64,000 bases of DNA from Achromobacter arsenitoxydans SY8 (lineage in GTDB: Bacteria > Pseudomonadota > Gammaproteobacteria > Burkholderiales > Burkholderiaceae_B), in contig NZ_AGUF01000052.1 in the NCBI RefSeq assembly GCF_000236785.1, positions 202,143 through 266,142 of the forward strand, given 5' to 3'. The position numbers were made by a program, and so were the translations under genes. Under the pieces are notes generated by a model, which made no database searches, had not been told where the DNA came from, and saw only the letters and a program-made list of their open reading frames with translations. This document shows, piece by piece, positions 17,744-26,531 of the stretch. The first letter of the stretch is position 1; every line of letters starts with the position of its first letter.

Positions 17744-18772
17744 TCAAGGCTTATCAGTCACGTAAATCTGCTTCCACTCCTTTTGCATATCAACGATCGT
17801 CCAGCCCTTGGCGCGCGCTTCGTCCAGGGCTTTGTCCAAGCGGCCGATGCTAGAGTCCCTGTCATAGGCCCACTCCCGTTTGGAATCCGTGTGGTGAACC
17901 AGACCGGCGAAGCGTTTTCCTGGACCTGCTGTGGTCCACTGGAGCATCTGCAGGTCGCCGTCCGAGTTCCCGAAGGCCAGGATCGGGCGGCGACCGATGT
18001 AGCGTTGGATCGCCACTGGCTTTCCCGGTCCGTCGTCGTTGAACTCCAGTTTGGGCAGGCGCATAAGCTGGAAGGTCCCGCCCGCGTCGACGAACTCGGT
18101 GCCGAGTGCGGTGCCGACGACCTGCTCCGGCGGAATGCCGTAAGCGGCCTGTGTCCAGGGGCGCATGAACTCGACCTCACCGCCCGACACGATATAGGTC
18201 TTGAAGCCGTGGGCGCGCAGGTAATCCAGTAGTTGGCGCATCGGAACGTACGTCATCTCGTTGTAGAGCATGCCGGTACTGGGATGGCGGGCCTTCTGCA
18301 TCCAACTGCCAACGCGTTGCGAGAATTGGTCAACGGACATACCGGTATGAGTGGCGACGATGAGGTCCATCATGCCGGCGTGGCCCGACTTGGCGAGCGC
18401 AGCCTTGTCCCCTTCCAGTACTGCCTTGAACGGCTGGCGCGTCTTCCATTCTGGATGGGACGGCGCCAGCGCGTGAACCTCGTCAAATGCGAACAGGACC
18501 TCGAAGTACATGGGTTGCTCGCTCCAGAGCGTGCCATCGTTGTCGAAGACCGCGATGCGCTCCTCCTGCGGCACGAAATCCGGACTGCTTGGATCCGTCA
18601 CTGCGTTGACGAATGCAACGATGGCGCTGCGAGACGGCCCGTCGGCCCACGACGGCAGATCAACGGGCGCCTTGGCTTGCGGCGCCGCGCAGCCCGCGAG
18701 CAGGCACAGCGCGCAGAGCCACAGCCATGCGAGCCAGCGTCGCATCGGTTCAGTTTCATTGAAACACCGCAT
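17744..18772 (-). CDS. HAD-family phosphatase lipoprotein
   Basis: This 342-residue HAD-superfamily hydrolase has a lipoprotein signal (lipobox LAGC, Cys28). Motif I is FDNDGTLW (nucleophile Asp in DxDGT), motif II is the Ser in YIVSGGE, and motif IV is FGNSDGD. All catalytic motifs are intact and of the phosphoserine-phosphatase-like type. It would act on a phosphorylated substrate in the periplasm, tethered to a membrane. The start at 18772 gives a TGATG one-base overlap with the BatD-like gene and has SD GGGGAG; a longer frame continues upstream but lies within the BatD-like gene. The link to sulfatase maturation is positional only. Confidence 0.85.
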   Translation of the reverse strand: MRCFNETEPMRRWLAWLWLCALCLLAGCAAPQAKAPVDLPSWADGPSRSAIVAFVNAVTDPSSPDFVPQEERIAVFDNDGTLWSEQPMYFEVLFAFDEVHALAPSHPEWKTRQPFKAVLEGDKAALAKSGHAGMMDLIVATHTGMSVDQFSQRVGSWMQKARHPSTGMLYNEMTYVPMRQLLDYLRAHGFKTYIVSGGEVEFMRPWTQAAYGIPPEQVVGTALGTEFVDAGGTFQLMRLPKLEFNDDGPGKPVAIQRYIGRRPILAFGNSDGDLQMLQWTTAGPGKRFAGLVHHTDSKREWAYDRDSSIGRLDKALDEARAKGWTIVDMQKEWKQIYVTDKP

Positions 18773-20118
18773 CAGCTTCTCCCCTTGCGCGCATCGCGCC
18801 GCTGGTTTACAGGATTCAGTTCGTCGGGTAATGCTTGGCCAGATCGTTTGTGGATGCGCCAGGCTTTCCGCCACACACGGCTGCGCGCCGCCAGGCGTGC
18901 CCGCCAATCCGCCTTGTGTTCGCCGGTTCCGTAGATCTGACGCAGTGCGTTTTCTGCCAGCAGTCTGTCTTGTTCTTCCAATGACGCCATCGCTGGGCGC
19001 AGTGCCACCTCGCCGCTGATGCGCCGTATCCAGCGATAGCAGGCGCTCAGCACGGGCTGTCCGGCGCGGGCCTCGCGGCGCCATTCAAGCCAATAGTGCG
19101 GTTCGCTGGCCAGCCAGCGTGCCTTGCCGCGCCTGCCGGCGGCGGCGACGGACCGGCCAAGCCGCATCCACCACGTCCGACCCAACCATAGGATCAGCAG
19201 CATTAGCGCCATGCCGATGAGCGTGGGCATGACCCACGCCGGCAGTGACCAGCGCAATCCATGACGCAACTTGGCAAGGTCCTCTTGCAGCGAAAAAGGC
19301 GGCGCCGCCTTGGGCGCGGCCTGGATGTTCACCTCCCGGCCAGGCAAGGTCCGGCTCTGAGGCACACCGCTGCCGCCATCGGTCCAGTGCAGGGTCAAAG
19401 GCGGCAAAGTAAAGCGGCCGGCCTCCTCGGCCACATAGTCTGCCCGGTCGATCCGCTGCCCGCCCACGAATCCGCCGCGTCCGTCCGTCAGTGTTACGAC
19501 TTCCGGTTCGCGCGGATAACGCTTGAAATTTGCCACGTCCTCCAAAGGCGCAGGCGGCAACAGCATCGGCTGCACGCCGTCTGCGCGTTGGGTGACGCTG
19601 CGGGTAATGCGGCCTCCTTGCACCATGGGATCAGGCGCCAGCTCGAAAGCCTGCGTGACGGTCAGGTCTCCGACGATCTTCGCCGGCCCGGATTCACCCG
19701 TGATTTCAATAGAAAGCGGCGCGCTTTCAGCCGTTGTCGGTGCGCCGCCGGGGCCGAGCCGCGCCGTCACGCTCAAAGCGGGTATCTGTATCGCGCCAGC
19801 CGACTCCGCGCTGATCAGGTACGTATACCGCAAGCCGTTCAATGCCAGCCCATCCTGCTCGTCGCGAACCAGCTCGCCATGACCGGCAGGCGGGGTGACC
19901 ATCACGCCGGGCAGGTCCAGTTTGGGCAGCTCTGGGGGCTGCAGGAACCAGGTGGTCGTCATGACCTCCAGATGCATTTCGATGGTGGCGCCGGTCAGCC
20001 CCTTGGCCGGCGCCTTTGCCGTCACGCGCAATACCGGCGCATCCTGGGCGTGCGACGGCAGCGCCGTCGCCATCCCCAAGGCCAATAACAGGCAGCATTG
20101 CCGTGCCAGACGCATCAT
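18772..20118 (-). CDS. batD: BatD-like membrane protein
   Basis: This 448-residue protein has a Sec signal (cleavage near PSHAQ, residue 25) and Ig-like extracytoplasmic beta domains (about 25-340). A transmembrane helix follows (about 345-370, TLIGMALMLLILWLG), then a cytosolic C-terminal tail. The pattern fits the BatD (oxygen tolerance) family, which works with BatA/BatB VWA proteins and a MoxR ATPase. The start at 20118 overlaps the preceding stop by ATGA and has SD GGAGAGG. Orientation: most of the protein faces the periplasm. The biochemical role of Bat proteins is not established. Confidence 0.85.
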   Translation of the reverse strand: MMRLARQCCLLLALGMATALPSHAQDAPVLRVTAKAPAKGLTGATIEMHLEVMTTTWFLQPPELPKLDLPGVMVTPPAGHGELVRDEQDGLALNGLRYTYLISAESAGAIQIPALSVTARLGPGGAPTTAESAPLSIEITGESGPAKIVGDLTVTQAFELAPDPMVQGGRITRSVTQRADGVQPMLLPPAPLEDVANFKRYPREPEVVTLTDGRGGFVGGQRIDRADYVAEEAGRFTLPPLTLHWTDGGSGVPQSRTLPGREVNIQAAPKAAPPFSLQEDLAKLRHGLRWSLPAWVMPTLIGMALMLLILWLGRTWWMRLGRSVAAAGRRGKARWLASEPHYWLEWRREARAGQPVLSACYRWIRRISGEVALRPAMASLEEQDRLLAENALRQIYGTGEHKADWRARLAARSRVWRKAWRIHKRSGQALPDELNPVNQRRDARKGRS

Positions 20119-21626
20119 GGTTGCCTCTCCGCGTCCTGCACCGCGAATTTGCTGCGCAGAAAGCGCGCGGGAGACAGCGTCAGCGTGCGCAGCCAGATGT
20201 CCTCCGACGCCGCCTGTTGGACCTGCACTTTCGAGAGTTCGCCGGCTTTCGCAGTCTTGTCGGCAATGGTCTGATCGGGTGGGTCGGCCTGGTCGCCCTG
20301 CTGCTCCTGGCTCATCGCCGCCAAAAGTCGCGTCACAATGCCCCGGTTCACCAATGCCGGTTCCCACCCCGGCCTAAGCGCGAGGGCCCTGTCATAAGCC
20401 CCCAGCGCTGCGTCGTAGCGGCGCAGCCGGACTTGCGTGTTGCCGACGTAAAAGTACGCTTCGGCAGTGGTCTGCTGTGAAAAGGCCGTCAATGCCGCGG
20501 CGTAATCACCGGCTGAATAGGCTGCGCGGCCCTTCCAATACGGATCCTGGAAATGGCCGGCCGCTGCGCTGTATTCGCCGCGCTCGAAGGCCAGGCGGCC
20601 CTGCTGGTCGGGCGTGAGGAAGACGTCGGCTAGACCGTCGGCGCGGGCCTCCGGCGGCACGGTGAAGAGGAATACGCCAGCAAACACGCAAGCCTGCCAT
20701 GCTACCCGCCAGCCGCGCCGCAACGTCAGCAGCGCAAGCAAAGCCAGGGGCCAGCACAGCCAGTATCCCGCGTCCTTCCAGTGTGCCGGACCTGCGTCGG
20801 CGTCCTGCACGGACTCGAAGTGCTGCTGTGCGTGCAGCGTGATCCAATCCAGGTCATCGGGGGTGCCGGTCAGGCTGCCCAGCGGCGCATCGGCTGCGCG
20901 CGCCAGCGCGCGCAACGCCGGTTCGTCGATGCCTCCCTGGGCCTCGGTGTTGCCGACCGCCATGACGAGGGTCTGCAGATTGTCGGCGGCCTGCGCCCGC
21001 TGGCGCACCTGTTCCGGCGCGGGAGCGCCGTCTGTCATGAGCAGCAGCGTGCCGCCCGCGCGTTCGGCTGCCAACACCTGCGCCGTCAGGTCGATGACAC
21101 CGGGCACGTCGCGTCCGTCCCGGTCGATGAGATCTGTGGACAGCGCCTGGACGAACAGGTCGAGCAGCTCGCGGTCGTCAGTGGGAGGCAGCACCAGATG
21201 GCTGCTGCCGGCATAGGCGATCAGGCCTGTCCTGGCGCCGGCACGCCGGGCGGCCAGGTCGCGCACCGTATGCTTGGCCGCTTCCAGGCGCGACGGCGGG
21301 ACGTCGGTGGCGTTCATGGTTGCGGACAGGTCGACGGCAACGACCAGCGGCGCGACGTTGTCCAGGAATTCGGGTTCGTCCCGCTGCCAGGCCGGGCCCG
21401 CCGCCGCCACCGAACCCAGCGCGAGCATCGCCGCCACCATGTCAAGCGGGCGCGGGCCGCGCGTGCCAGCCGTATGCACAACCAAGTAAGGCAGCAGGCC
21501 AGTTGCGATTCCGCTATTGCGTCCAAACCCGGCGCGCTGGCCCCGTCCGGCCGCCCACAGCGCTATCGCGAGCGCGACGCCAAGCAGGAACCACGGACGC
21601 AGAAAGTGAAACGCGCTCAGGTCCAC
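20115..21626 (-). CDS. VWA + TPR membrane protein (BatB/BatC-like fusion)
   Basis: This 503-residue protein starts at GTG 21626, with SD GGGGGAG and a 10-bp overlap with the BatA-like gene. It has two N-terminal transmembrane helices, a VWA domain (about 80-270) and a further transmembrane segment near 290-330. A TPR region follows (about 345-430: AFERGEYSAAAGHF, AAYSAGDYAAALTAF, YDRALALRPGWEPAL). VWA-TPR fusions correspond to BatB plus BatC. The metal-site motif is DLSAT rather than DxSxS, a conservative Ser-to-Thr change. It probably forms a membrane complex with the BatA-like protein under control of the MoxR ATPase. Confidence 0.85.
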   Translation of the reverse strand: MDLSAFHFLRPWFLLGVALAIALWAAGRGQRAGFGRNSGIATGLLPYLVVHTAGTRGPRPLDMVAAMLALGSVAAAGPAWQRDEPEFLDNVAPLVVAVDLSATMNATDVPPSRLEAAKHTVRDLAARRAGARTGLIAYAGSSHLVLPPTDDRELLDLFVQALSTDLIDRDGRDVPGVIDLTAQVLAAERAGGTLLLMTDGAPAPEQVRQRAQAADNLQTLVMAVGNTEAQGGIDEPALRALARAADAPLGSLTGTPDDLDWITLHAQQHFESVQDADAGPAHWKDAGYWLCWPLALLALLTLRRGWRVAWQACVFAGVFLFTVPPEARADGLADVFLTPDQQGRLAFERGEYSAAAGHFQDPYWKGRAAYSAGDYAAALTAFSQQTTAEAYFYVGNTQVRLRRYDAALGAYDRALALRPGWEPALVNRGIVTRLLAAMSQEQQGDQADPPDQTIADKTAKAGELSKVQVQQAASEDIWLRTLTLSPARFLRSKFAVQDAERQP

Positions 21627-22624
21627 GATGCGCTCCCCCTGCCCTCGTCCGCGTCCGGGCCCAGCCGGGACCGCAGCGCGGCGGCGATGTGCCAGAGCGC
21701 CAGCAGGCCAAGCGCCACCGCTAGGGGCGCCCAAAAATACTCATGCTTGGGTTGGTGCCGCAATGTCTTCACTTCCTGCGGCGTCAGGCGATCCAGCGTG
21801 CCGTACACATCCTGCAGTGCCCGAAGATCACCCGCGCGAAAGAATCGGCCCCCGGTGGCGTTGGCGATGCCTTGCAGCGCGGCAAAGTCCACGCGGTCCT
21901 CGCCACTGGCCTGCGGATCGCCAATGCCGATCGTATGCACGACGATCTTGTGATCGGCGGCGAGCCGGGCCGCCCGCGCCGGCGGCACCGCGCTGCCAGT
22001 GTCGTTGCCGTCAGTCAGCAGGATCATCACTTTGTCACGCTCCTGGGCAACGTCCAGCATGCGGATGCCTAACCCGATAGCGTCACCGATGGCCGTATTG
22101 GGCCCGGCCATGCCGACGGAGGTTTGCTCCAGCAGCAGGCTTAGGGTCGCATGGTCCCGGGTCAGCGGCGCCTGGGGATAGGCGCCCGAGCCGAACACGA
22201 TCAGTCCCAGCCTGTCGTCGTGGCGCTTGGCGATGAAGTCCGCCACCACCTCCTTGACGGCCTGCCAGCGGGTGGCGGGCCGGCCTTGGGCATCGCGGAA
22301 GTCGGCGCTGTCCATGGACTGCGAGATGTCCACGGCCAGCAGGATGTCGCGCACCGGTTCGGTGTGGGTCAGGGGCGGCTCGACCCATTGCGGGCGGGCC
22401 AGCGCCAGCACCAGGAGCAGCCACACGGTCAGGTTCAGCCATAGCTGCCCGCGCCCCGCCTGCACGCCTGGGCGCGTGGGGGCCTTGCCCGTCAGCCTGG
22501 CCATGGTGTCGAAGAACGGCATGCGCAGCGCGCTGCGCGGCTGCACGTAGGGCGGCAGCCAGCGAAAGGCGGCCCACGCAAGCGGGGCCGCGGCCAGCAG
22601 CCAGGGATACTCAAGCCTCCACAT
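21617..22624 (-). CDS. batA: VWA-domain membrane protein (BatA-like)
   Basis: This 335-residue protein starts at 22624 (SD GGAG, 14-bp overlap with the DUF4381 gene). It has a hydrophobic N-terminal helix, an amphipathic linker, a second helix (LWLNLTVWLLLVLALARP), then a VWA domain (about 85-280) with an intact MIDAS motif DISQSMD. LLTDGND and TIGIGDPQ strands follow, and there is a C-terminal transmembrane helix. The layout is typical of BatA. The VWA domain faces the periplasm by the usual topology and would bind a partner through a divalent metal. Confidence 0.88.
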   Translation of the reverse strand: MWRLEYPWLLAAAPLAWAAFRWLPPYVQPRSALRMPFFDTMARLTGKAPTRPGVQAGRGQLWLNLTVWLLLVLALARPQWVEPPLTHTEPVRDILLAVDISQSMDSADFRDAQGRPATRWQAVKEVVADFIAKRHDDRLGLIVFGSGAYPQAPLTRDHATLSLLLEQTSVGMAGPNTAIGDAIGLGIRMLDVAQERDKVMILLTDGNDTGSAVPPARAARLAADHKIVVHTIGIGDPQASGEDRVDFAALQGIANATGGRFFRAGDLRALQDVYGTLDRLTPQEVKTLRHQPKHEYFWAPLAVALGLLALWHIAAALRSRLGPDADEGRGSASWT

Positions 22625-23102
22625 GGTGCCGCTCCATCCAGAGCCGGCTGGCGGCAAGCAGGCGGCGAATGTCCGCCGGATCCAGCGCGCGCACCGCCGT
22701 GTCGGGCGCATAGGCCAGGGTCGCCAGCAACTGTGCGCCATCGCGGGGCAGCGGTGGGCCGCAATGAGCCAGCCAGGCTATCCAGGCCTCGCCCGCCAGA
22801 GGCGCCGCGTTGCGGTCGGGCGCTAGTGCTGCCAGCGCGGAGCGCTTGAGCAGCGCCGGCAGCCCGCGCGCCGCCAATGGATCGGCGGCGGCGTCGGCCT
22901 CGATACGCCGCAGTTCGGACAGCGCCTCGCGCCGGTAGCGGTTCCTGTGCCATCGGCGCCACGCGCGCGCCGCCATCCAGCCCGTCGCCGCGGCCAGCAG
23001 CAACGCAAGCGCCGCCCAGCCCCAGGTCTGCGGCCAATAGGAAACGGGCGCGGGCAAAGGCAGCTCGCGCAACTGATCCAGGCCCGGCAGCGCTGCGCTC
23101 AT
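22611..23102 (-). CDS. DUF4381 family membrane protein
   Basis: This 163-residue protein has one transmembrane helix (about 28-46, WGWAALALLLAAATGW) followed by a basic cytosolic domain rich in Arg and Ala. The family commonly sits between DUF58 and VWA genes in MoxR operons, as here. Its ATG overlaps the DUF58 stop by ATGA (23099-23102). The function is unknown; an adaptor between the DUF58 and VWA proteins is plausible. Confidence 0.85.
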   Translation of the reverse strand: MSAALPGLDQLRELPLPAPVSYWPQTWGWAALALLLAAATGWMAARAWRRWHRNRYRREALSELRRIEADAAADPLAARGLPALLKRSALAALAPDRNAAPLAGEAWIAWLAHCGPPLPRDGAQLLATLAYAPDTAVRALDPADIRRLLAASRLWMERHHVEA

Positions 23103-24031
23103 GGCCGCGCTCCCGCCTGCCGTCCAAGCTCGCGGCGCAATTGCGCCAGTTCGTCCTGCGCAGTGTCGATGCTGAGCAGCGGCACGCGGCTGCGCCGCAG
23201 CAGGTCGGCCACCTCGCGCAGCCGTCCGCTGAAGAAATTGGCAAGCGGCTGGCGTTCGCGCCGGCGTCCCACGGCGATCTCGAGGTGCAGCTCTCCCTGG
23301 GTTACCAGCAGGCGGCCTCGGCTAGGGATGTTCTGCGCCATCGGGTCGAACACCAGAACCGCGACGACGTCGTTGTGCGAGGCCAACTGGCGCAGCCAGC
23401 GCAACGTGTCGTCGTCGGCGCCGGAAAAGTCGCTGACGATGCAGATCAGGCTATCGTGCGGCGCCTGCGACAAGGCCGCGCGCAGCGCCGCGTTCAAGCC
23501 ATCGTCACGGGAGCGCTCTGGACGCTCGGCCGAAAGTCCCTGGTTGGCCCGGACCAACTCGGCCAGGAAAGCGCGCACACGGTCCCGGCTGCGCAGCGGC
23601 TTGAAGCTGCGCTGGCCATCATCGTCGAAGACGATGCCGCCCACCCGGTCGCCGGCCCCGAGCGCCATCCAGGCCGCACTCGCCGCCAGGCGGGCGGAAA
23701 CTGCGCACTTGAATGCACGCACCGATCCGAAATACATCGTCATGCGCTGATCTGCCAGCACCAGCGTCGGCCTGTCACGCTCTTCGCTGTAGGCGCGGAC
23801 ATAGGGTTTGCCATAGCGCAGCGAGGCCCGAAGGTCCAGCTGTCGCAGATCGTCCCCGGCCACGTAGCGCCGCAGTTCGGCAAAATCCAGCCCACGGCCC
23901 CGCAGCCGCGAGCCGTGCAATCCGGCCAGCACGCTGCCCTGCGGTTGGAGGGCGCGGAACGACAGGCCGGCGATCCTCCCTTCCAGGGCGATGAGTTCGG
24001 CCAGGGCGGGATGCACGGGGTGCGCTTCCAT
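23099..24031 (-). CDS. DUF58 (VWA-like) protein
   Basis: This 310-residue soluble protein contains the DUF58 hallmark GLDFAELRRYVAGDDLRQLDLRASLRYGKPYVR, given here in shortened form as GxDFxExRxYxxGDDxRxxDxxA near residues 45-70. A VWA-like fold follows (ERDRPTLVLADQRMTMYFG, then ICIVSDFSG). DUF58 proteins are regular partners of MoxR ATPases. It starts 9 bp after the MoxR stop. Confidence 0.9.
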   Translation of the reverse strand: MEAHPVHPALAELIALEGRIAGLSFRALQPQGSVLAGLHGSRLRGRGLDFAELRRYVAGDDLRQLDLRASLRYGKPYVRAYSEERDRPTLVLADQRMTMYFGSVRAFKCAVSARLAASAAWMALGAGDRVGGIVFDDDGQRSFKPLRSRDRVRAFLAELVRANQGLSAERPERSRDDGLNAALRAALSQAPHDSLICIVSDFSGADDDTLRWLRQLASHNDVVAVLVFDPMAQNIPSRGRLLVTQGELHLEIAVGRRRERQPLANFFSGRLREVADLLRRSRVPLLSIDTAQDELAQLRRELGRQAGARP

Positions 24032-24040
24032 GGGCTCGCC

Positions 24041-25000
24041 TCAGGCCGGCACCGCGACCGTATCCAACAGGCGGTCGATCGCCGCATCGGGAGTGACCCC
24101 GTCCGCCACCGCGTCGTAAGACAGATGCAGGCGATGGCGCAGCACCGCGTGCGCGACTTCCCGCACGTCGTCGGGCGAACTGAAGTCCGCGCCCGACAGC
24201 CAGGCGTGCGCGCGCGCGGCACGGTCCAGCGCAATGGCGCCGCGAGGACTGGCGCCCACCTGTATCCAGCGGGCCAGATCGGCATCGCCGGGTTGGCGCG
24301 TCGCGTTGACCAGGTCGACGATGTACCGATCGACTGCCGCCGAGACATGGACGGCGGCGGCTTCGGCTCGGCACGCGAACAGATCGTCCTGGGAGAGTCG
24401 CATCGCGGCCCCCAGCGCCTCGGGCGGCTGCCGCAGCAGCGCAAGCATCGCCATTTCGTCGTCGACGGCCGGATAGTCAAAGCTGATTTTCATCAGGAAG
24501 CGGTCCATCTGGGCTTCCGGCAAGGGATAAGTGCCCTCCTGCTCTATCGGATTCTGCGTGGCCAGCACCATGAACAGGGGCGGCATCGGCCGGGTCTCTC
24601 CACCCACGGTGATCTGCCGCTCTTCCATCGCTTCCAGCAGGGCGGACTGAACCTTCGCGGGCGCCCGGTTGACTTCGTCCGCCAGGATGAGATTGCCGAA
24701 CAGCGGGCCGGGCTGGAACGCCACCGAGTGCCGACCTTCGGCATCCTGCTGCAGCACGTCGGCTCCGGTGATGTCCGAAGGCAGCAGGTCCGGGGTGAAC
24801 TGGATGCGGCGCATCTCGGCGGCCAGATGCGCCGCCAGCGCCTTGACGGTCCGCGTTTTGGCCAGGCCGGGCAGGCTCTCAAGCAGGACGTGCCCGTCCG
24901 CCAGCAGCGCCACGATGATCTTGCGGATCACTTTCCCTTGGCCGAGCACCGCCTGGGATACCGCCTGTTCAAGCGCAAGAATGCCGTCACGGTTGGCCAT
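24041..25000 (-). CDS. MoxR-family AAA+ ATPase
   Basis: This 319-residue ATPase has a Walker A region near residue 38 reading ESLPGLAKT; the usual first Gly (as in GVPGLAKT) is Ser. Walker B and the downstream MoxR signature are intact (LILADEVNRAPAKVQSALLEAMEE), as is sensor I (FMVLATQNP). MoxR proteins act as chaperones that mature or load cofactors into enzymes with VWA partners. Here it lies 45 bp after the FGE gene and just before DUF58. SD GAAGAGG precedes the ATG. Confidence 0.93.
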   Translation of the reverse strand: MANRDGILALEQAVSQAVLGQGKVIRKIIVALLADGHVLLESLPGLAKTRTVKALAAHLAAEMRRIQFTPDLLPSDITGADVLQQDAEGRHSVAFQPGPLFGNLILADEVNRAPAKVQSALLEAMEERQITVGGETRPMPPLFMVLATQNPIEQEGTYPLPEAQMDRFLMKISFDYPAVDDEMAMLALLRQPPEALGAAMRLSQDDLFACRAEAAAVHVSAAVDRYIVDLVNATRQPGDADLARWIQVGASPRGAIALDRAARAHAWLSGADFSSPDDVREVAHAVLRHRLHLSYDAVADGVTPDAAIDRLLDTVAVPA

Positions 25001-25045
25001 GCCTCTTCCCCTCCCCAGGATCGGCCGCTCGCAAGGAGCGGATGC

Positions 25046-26188
25046 TCAACGGCTGGCGACGCTGCCCTGACGCGCCTTGGCCAGCTTCCATTGCTCCGGC
25101 GTCATGACCGTCCGGAAGCCGAGATGCGACATGGGGTTGAGCGGGTCGGTGCCGCGCCGAGCGCTGGCGCGGTAGCTGATGCAATAGGTATCGCTGCAGA
25201 GGAACGACCCGCCTCGCGTCACGCGCTTGGGCGCTGAGACCGGCACATTGCCGTCGCTGGGGTCAAAACTGTCGGCTGGGCCTGCGGGGTCTTTTGGGGG
25301 CTGCCGGAACTGAGCCTGGATCTGGAAGGCATCCGCGCGATACCAGTCCGCGGTCCACTGCCAGACATTGCCGGCCATGTCGTAGAGTCCGTAGCCATTG
25401 GGCGCATAGCTGCCCACTGGGGTCGTCCCTACCTGGATCTTCTCGTCCTTGACGACGGGAAACGGCTGCTGTTGCTGCGTGTCCCAGATATTGGCCATGG
25501 CCTTGCCTTGCGGCAGGAGCTCATTGCCCCAGGTGTAGGTGGCCTGCTCCAGGCCTCCGCGCGCAGCAAATTCCCATTCGGCTTCAGTGGGCAGGCGCTT
25601 GCCCGCCCATTTGGCGTAGGCCTGGGCATCTTCGTACGAAACTTGCACGACCGGATGTTCGTCCTTGCCGGCGATGTCGCTGCCGGGCCCCTGGGGATGC
25701 CGCCAATTGGCGCCGGGCACGAAGCGCCACCAACGCGAATAGTCACGCAGCGAGACCTCGGTTTCAGTACCTACGAATACCATGGCCCCCGCAATCAGCT
25801 CACTGTCGTGCGGTCGCGGCGTGCCTGGAGGCAATTGCGGCCGTAGATCCTCCCAACGTGGCTTCATTTCCGCAGTGGTGACGTAGCCCGTAGCTTCTAC
25901 GAAGCGGCGAAACTCTGCATTGGTTACGTCATGGACGTCCATCCAGAAGCCGCTGACCTGCACCTTGTGCGCAGGACGCTCGTTAGGCTGGGACATCTGA
26001 TGGTCGTTGCCCATCAAGAAGTCGGTGCCGGGTATCCAGGCCATGCCAGTTGGCCCGTTCTTGCCATCACCCAACTTGGGCGAGAACGTCTCCGGCGTGT
26101 TGCTGGTTCCCACCACGTACGCACCGATAGCCGCCGTTGCGCCAAGGATTGCAGTCACTGCCAATACGATCTTCAGTTGCTGTTTCAC
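25046..26188 (-). CDS. Formylglycine-generating enzyme with N-terminal export signal
   Basis: This 380-residue FGE/SUMF1-family protein starts at GTG 26188 (SD GGAGAG). Residues 1-27 form a signal peptide or signal anchor. The FGE-sulfatase domain follows, with MGNDHQMSQPNERP, the NVWQWTADWY block, and GGSFLCSDTYC. The two Cys (331 and 336, C-x4-C) match the catalytic, copper-binding pair of aerobic FGE enzymes; many family members lack them. It should convert the sulfatase Cys to formylglycine. An exported location fits the exported sulfatases but differs from well-studied cytosolic bacterial FGEs. It heads a ten-gene run that includes a sulfatase. Confidence 0.9.
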   Translation of the reverse strand: MKQQLKIVLAVTAILGATAAIGAYVVGTSNTPETFSPKLGDGKNGPTGMAWIPGTDFLMGNDHQMSQPNERPAHKVQVSGFWMDVHDVTNAEFRRFVEATGYVTTAEMKPRWEDLRPQLPPGTPRPHDSELIAGAMVFVGTETEVSLRDYSRWWRFVPGANWRHPQGPGSDIAGKDEHPVVQVSYEDAQAYAKWAGKRLPTEAEWEFAARGGLEQATYTWGNELLPQGKAMANIWDTQQQQPFPVVKDEKIQVGTTPVGSYAPNGYGLYDMAGNVWQWTADWYRADAFQIQAQFRQPPKDPAGPADSFDPSDGNVPVSAPKRVTRGGSFLCSDTYCISYRASARRGTDPLNPMSHLGFRTVMTPEQWKLAKARQGSVASR

Positions 26189-26531
26189 TGGTGCTCTCCG
26201 TCATGCGGGTGTGCCTGGGAACCTCTGACGCGACTGGACGCGTATCTCCTGCGCGAAGGAAAAATCGTTCGTATTCCGTTTGAACGATATACGAAAAACG
26301 AGGAACCGGCGGATTTTTTATCTAGGGGCGCTCGGTGATTTCAAAGAACACGGGGTCAACGACAAGGAGTATCGGGCAAAGAAATGACCAAAATGAGAAA
26401 GCGCACGGCAAGCAAGGAAAGACCTTGACGCACCACCCGGTTCTCTTAAACTTAGCTTCGCTGCAATCCCTGAACTGGGTTGCCGGACGCCCTCCTCTGC
26501 TCTTGACCAACCTGATTAGTCAAGGATCTCC
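26189..26531. promoter_or_regulatory. Divergent intergenic region, FGE operon / CPA2 antiporter
   Basis: This 343-bp gap has no gene I can support. It is low in GC and should carry both divergent promoters. An overlapping pair of inverted repeats lies at 26265-26295. The stretch 26330-26430 is A-rich. Confidence 0.5.
26265..26295. promoter_or_regulatory. Overlapping inverted repeats, candidate operator
   Basis: TTCGTAT (26268-26274) mirrors ATACGAA (26289-26295), and TCGTTC (26265-26270) mirrors GAACGA (26282-26287). The site lies about 80-105 bp upstream of the FGE start and could control the sulfatase-maturation operon. The regulator is unknown. Confidence 0.4.

Noticed and set aside
14192-17853. 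Long plus-strand frames antisense to the membrane/SpeE-like protein and sulfatase 1
   Set aside because: Composition is that of reverse-strand shadows; both minus-strand genes have clear family motifs.
22877-25237. 786-residue plus-strand frame antisense to DUF58/MoxR
   Set aside because: Antisense to several recognised genes; no domain seen.
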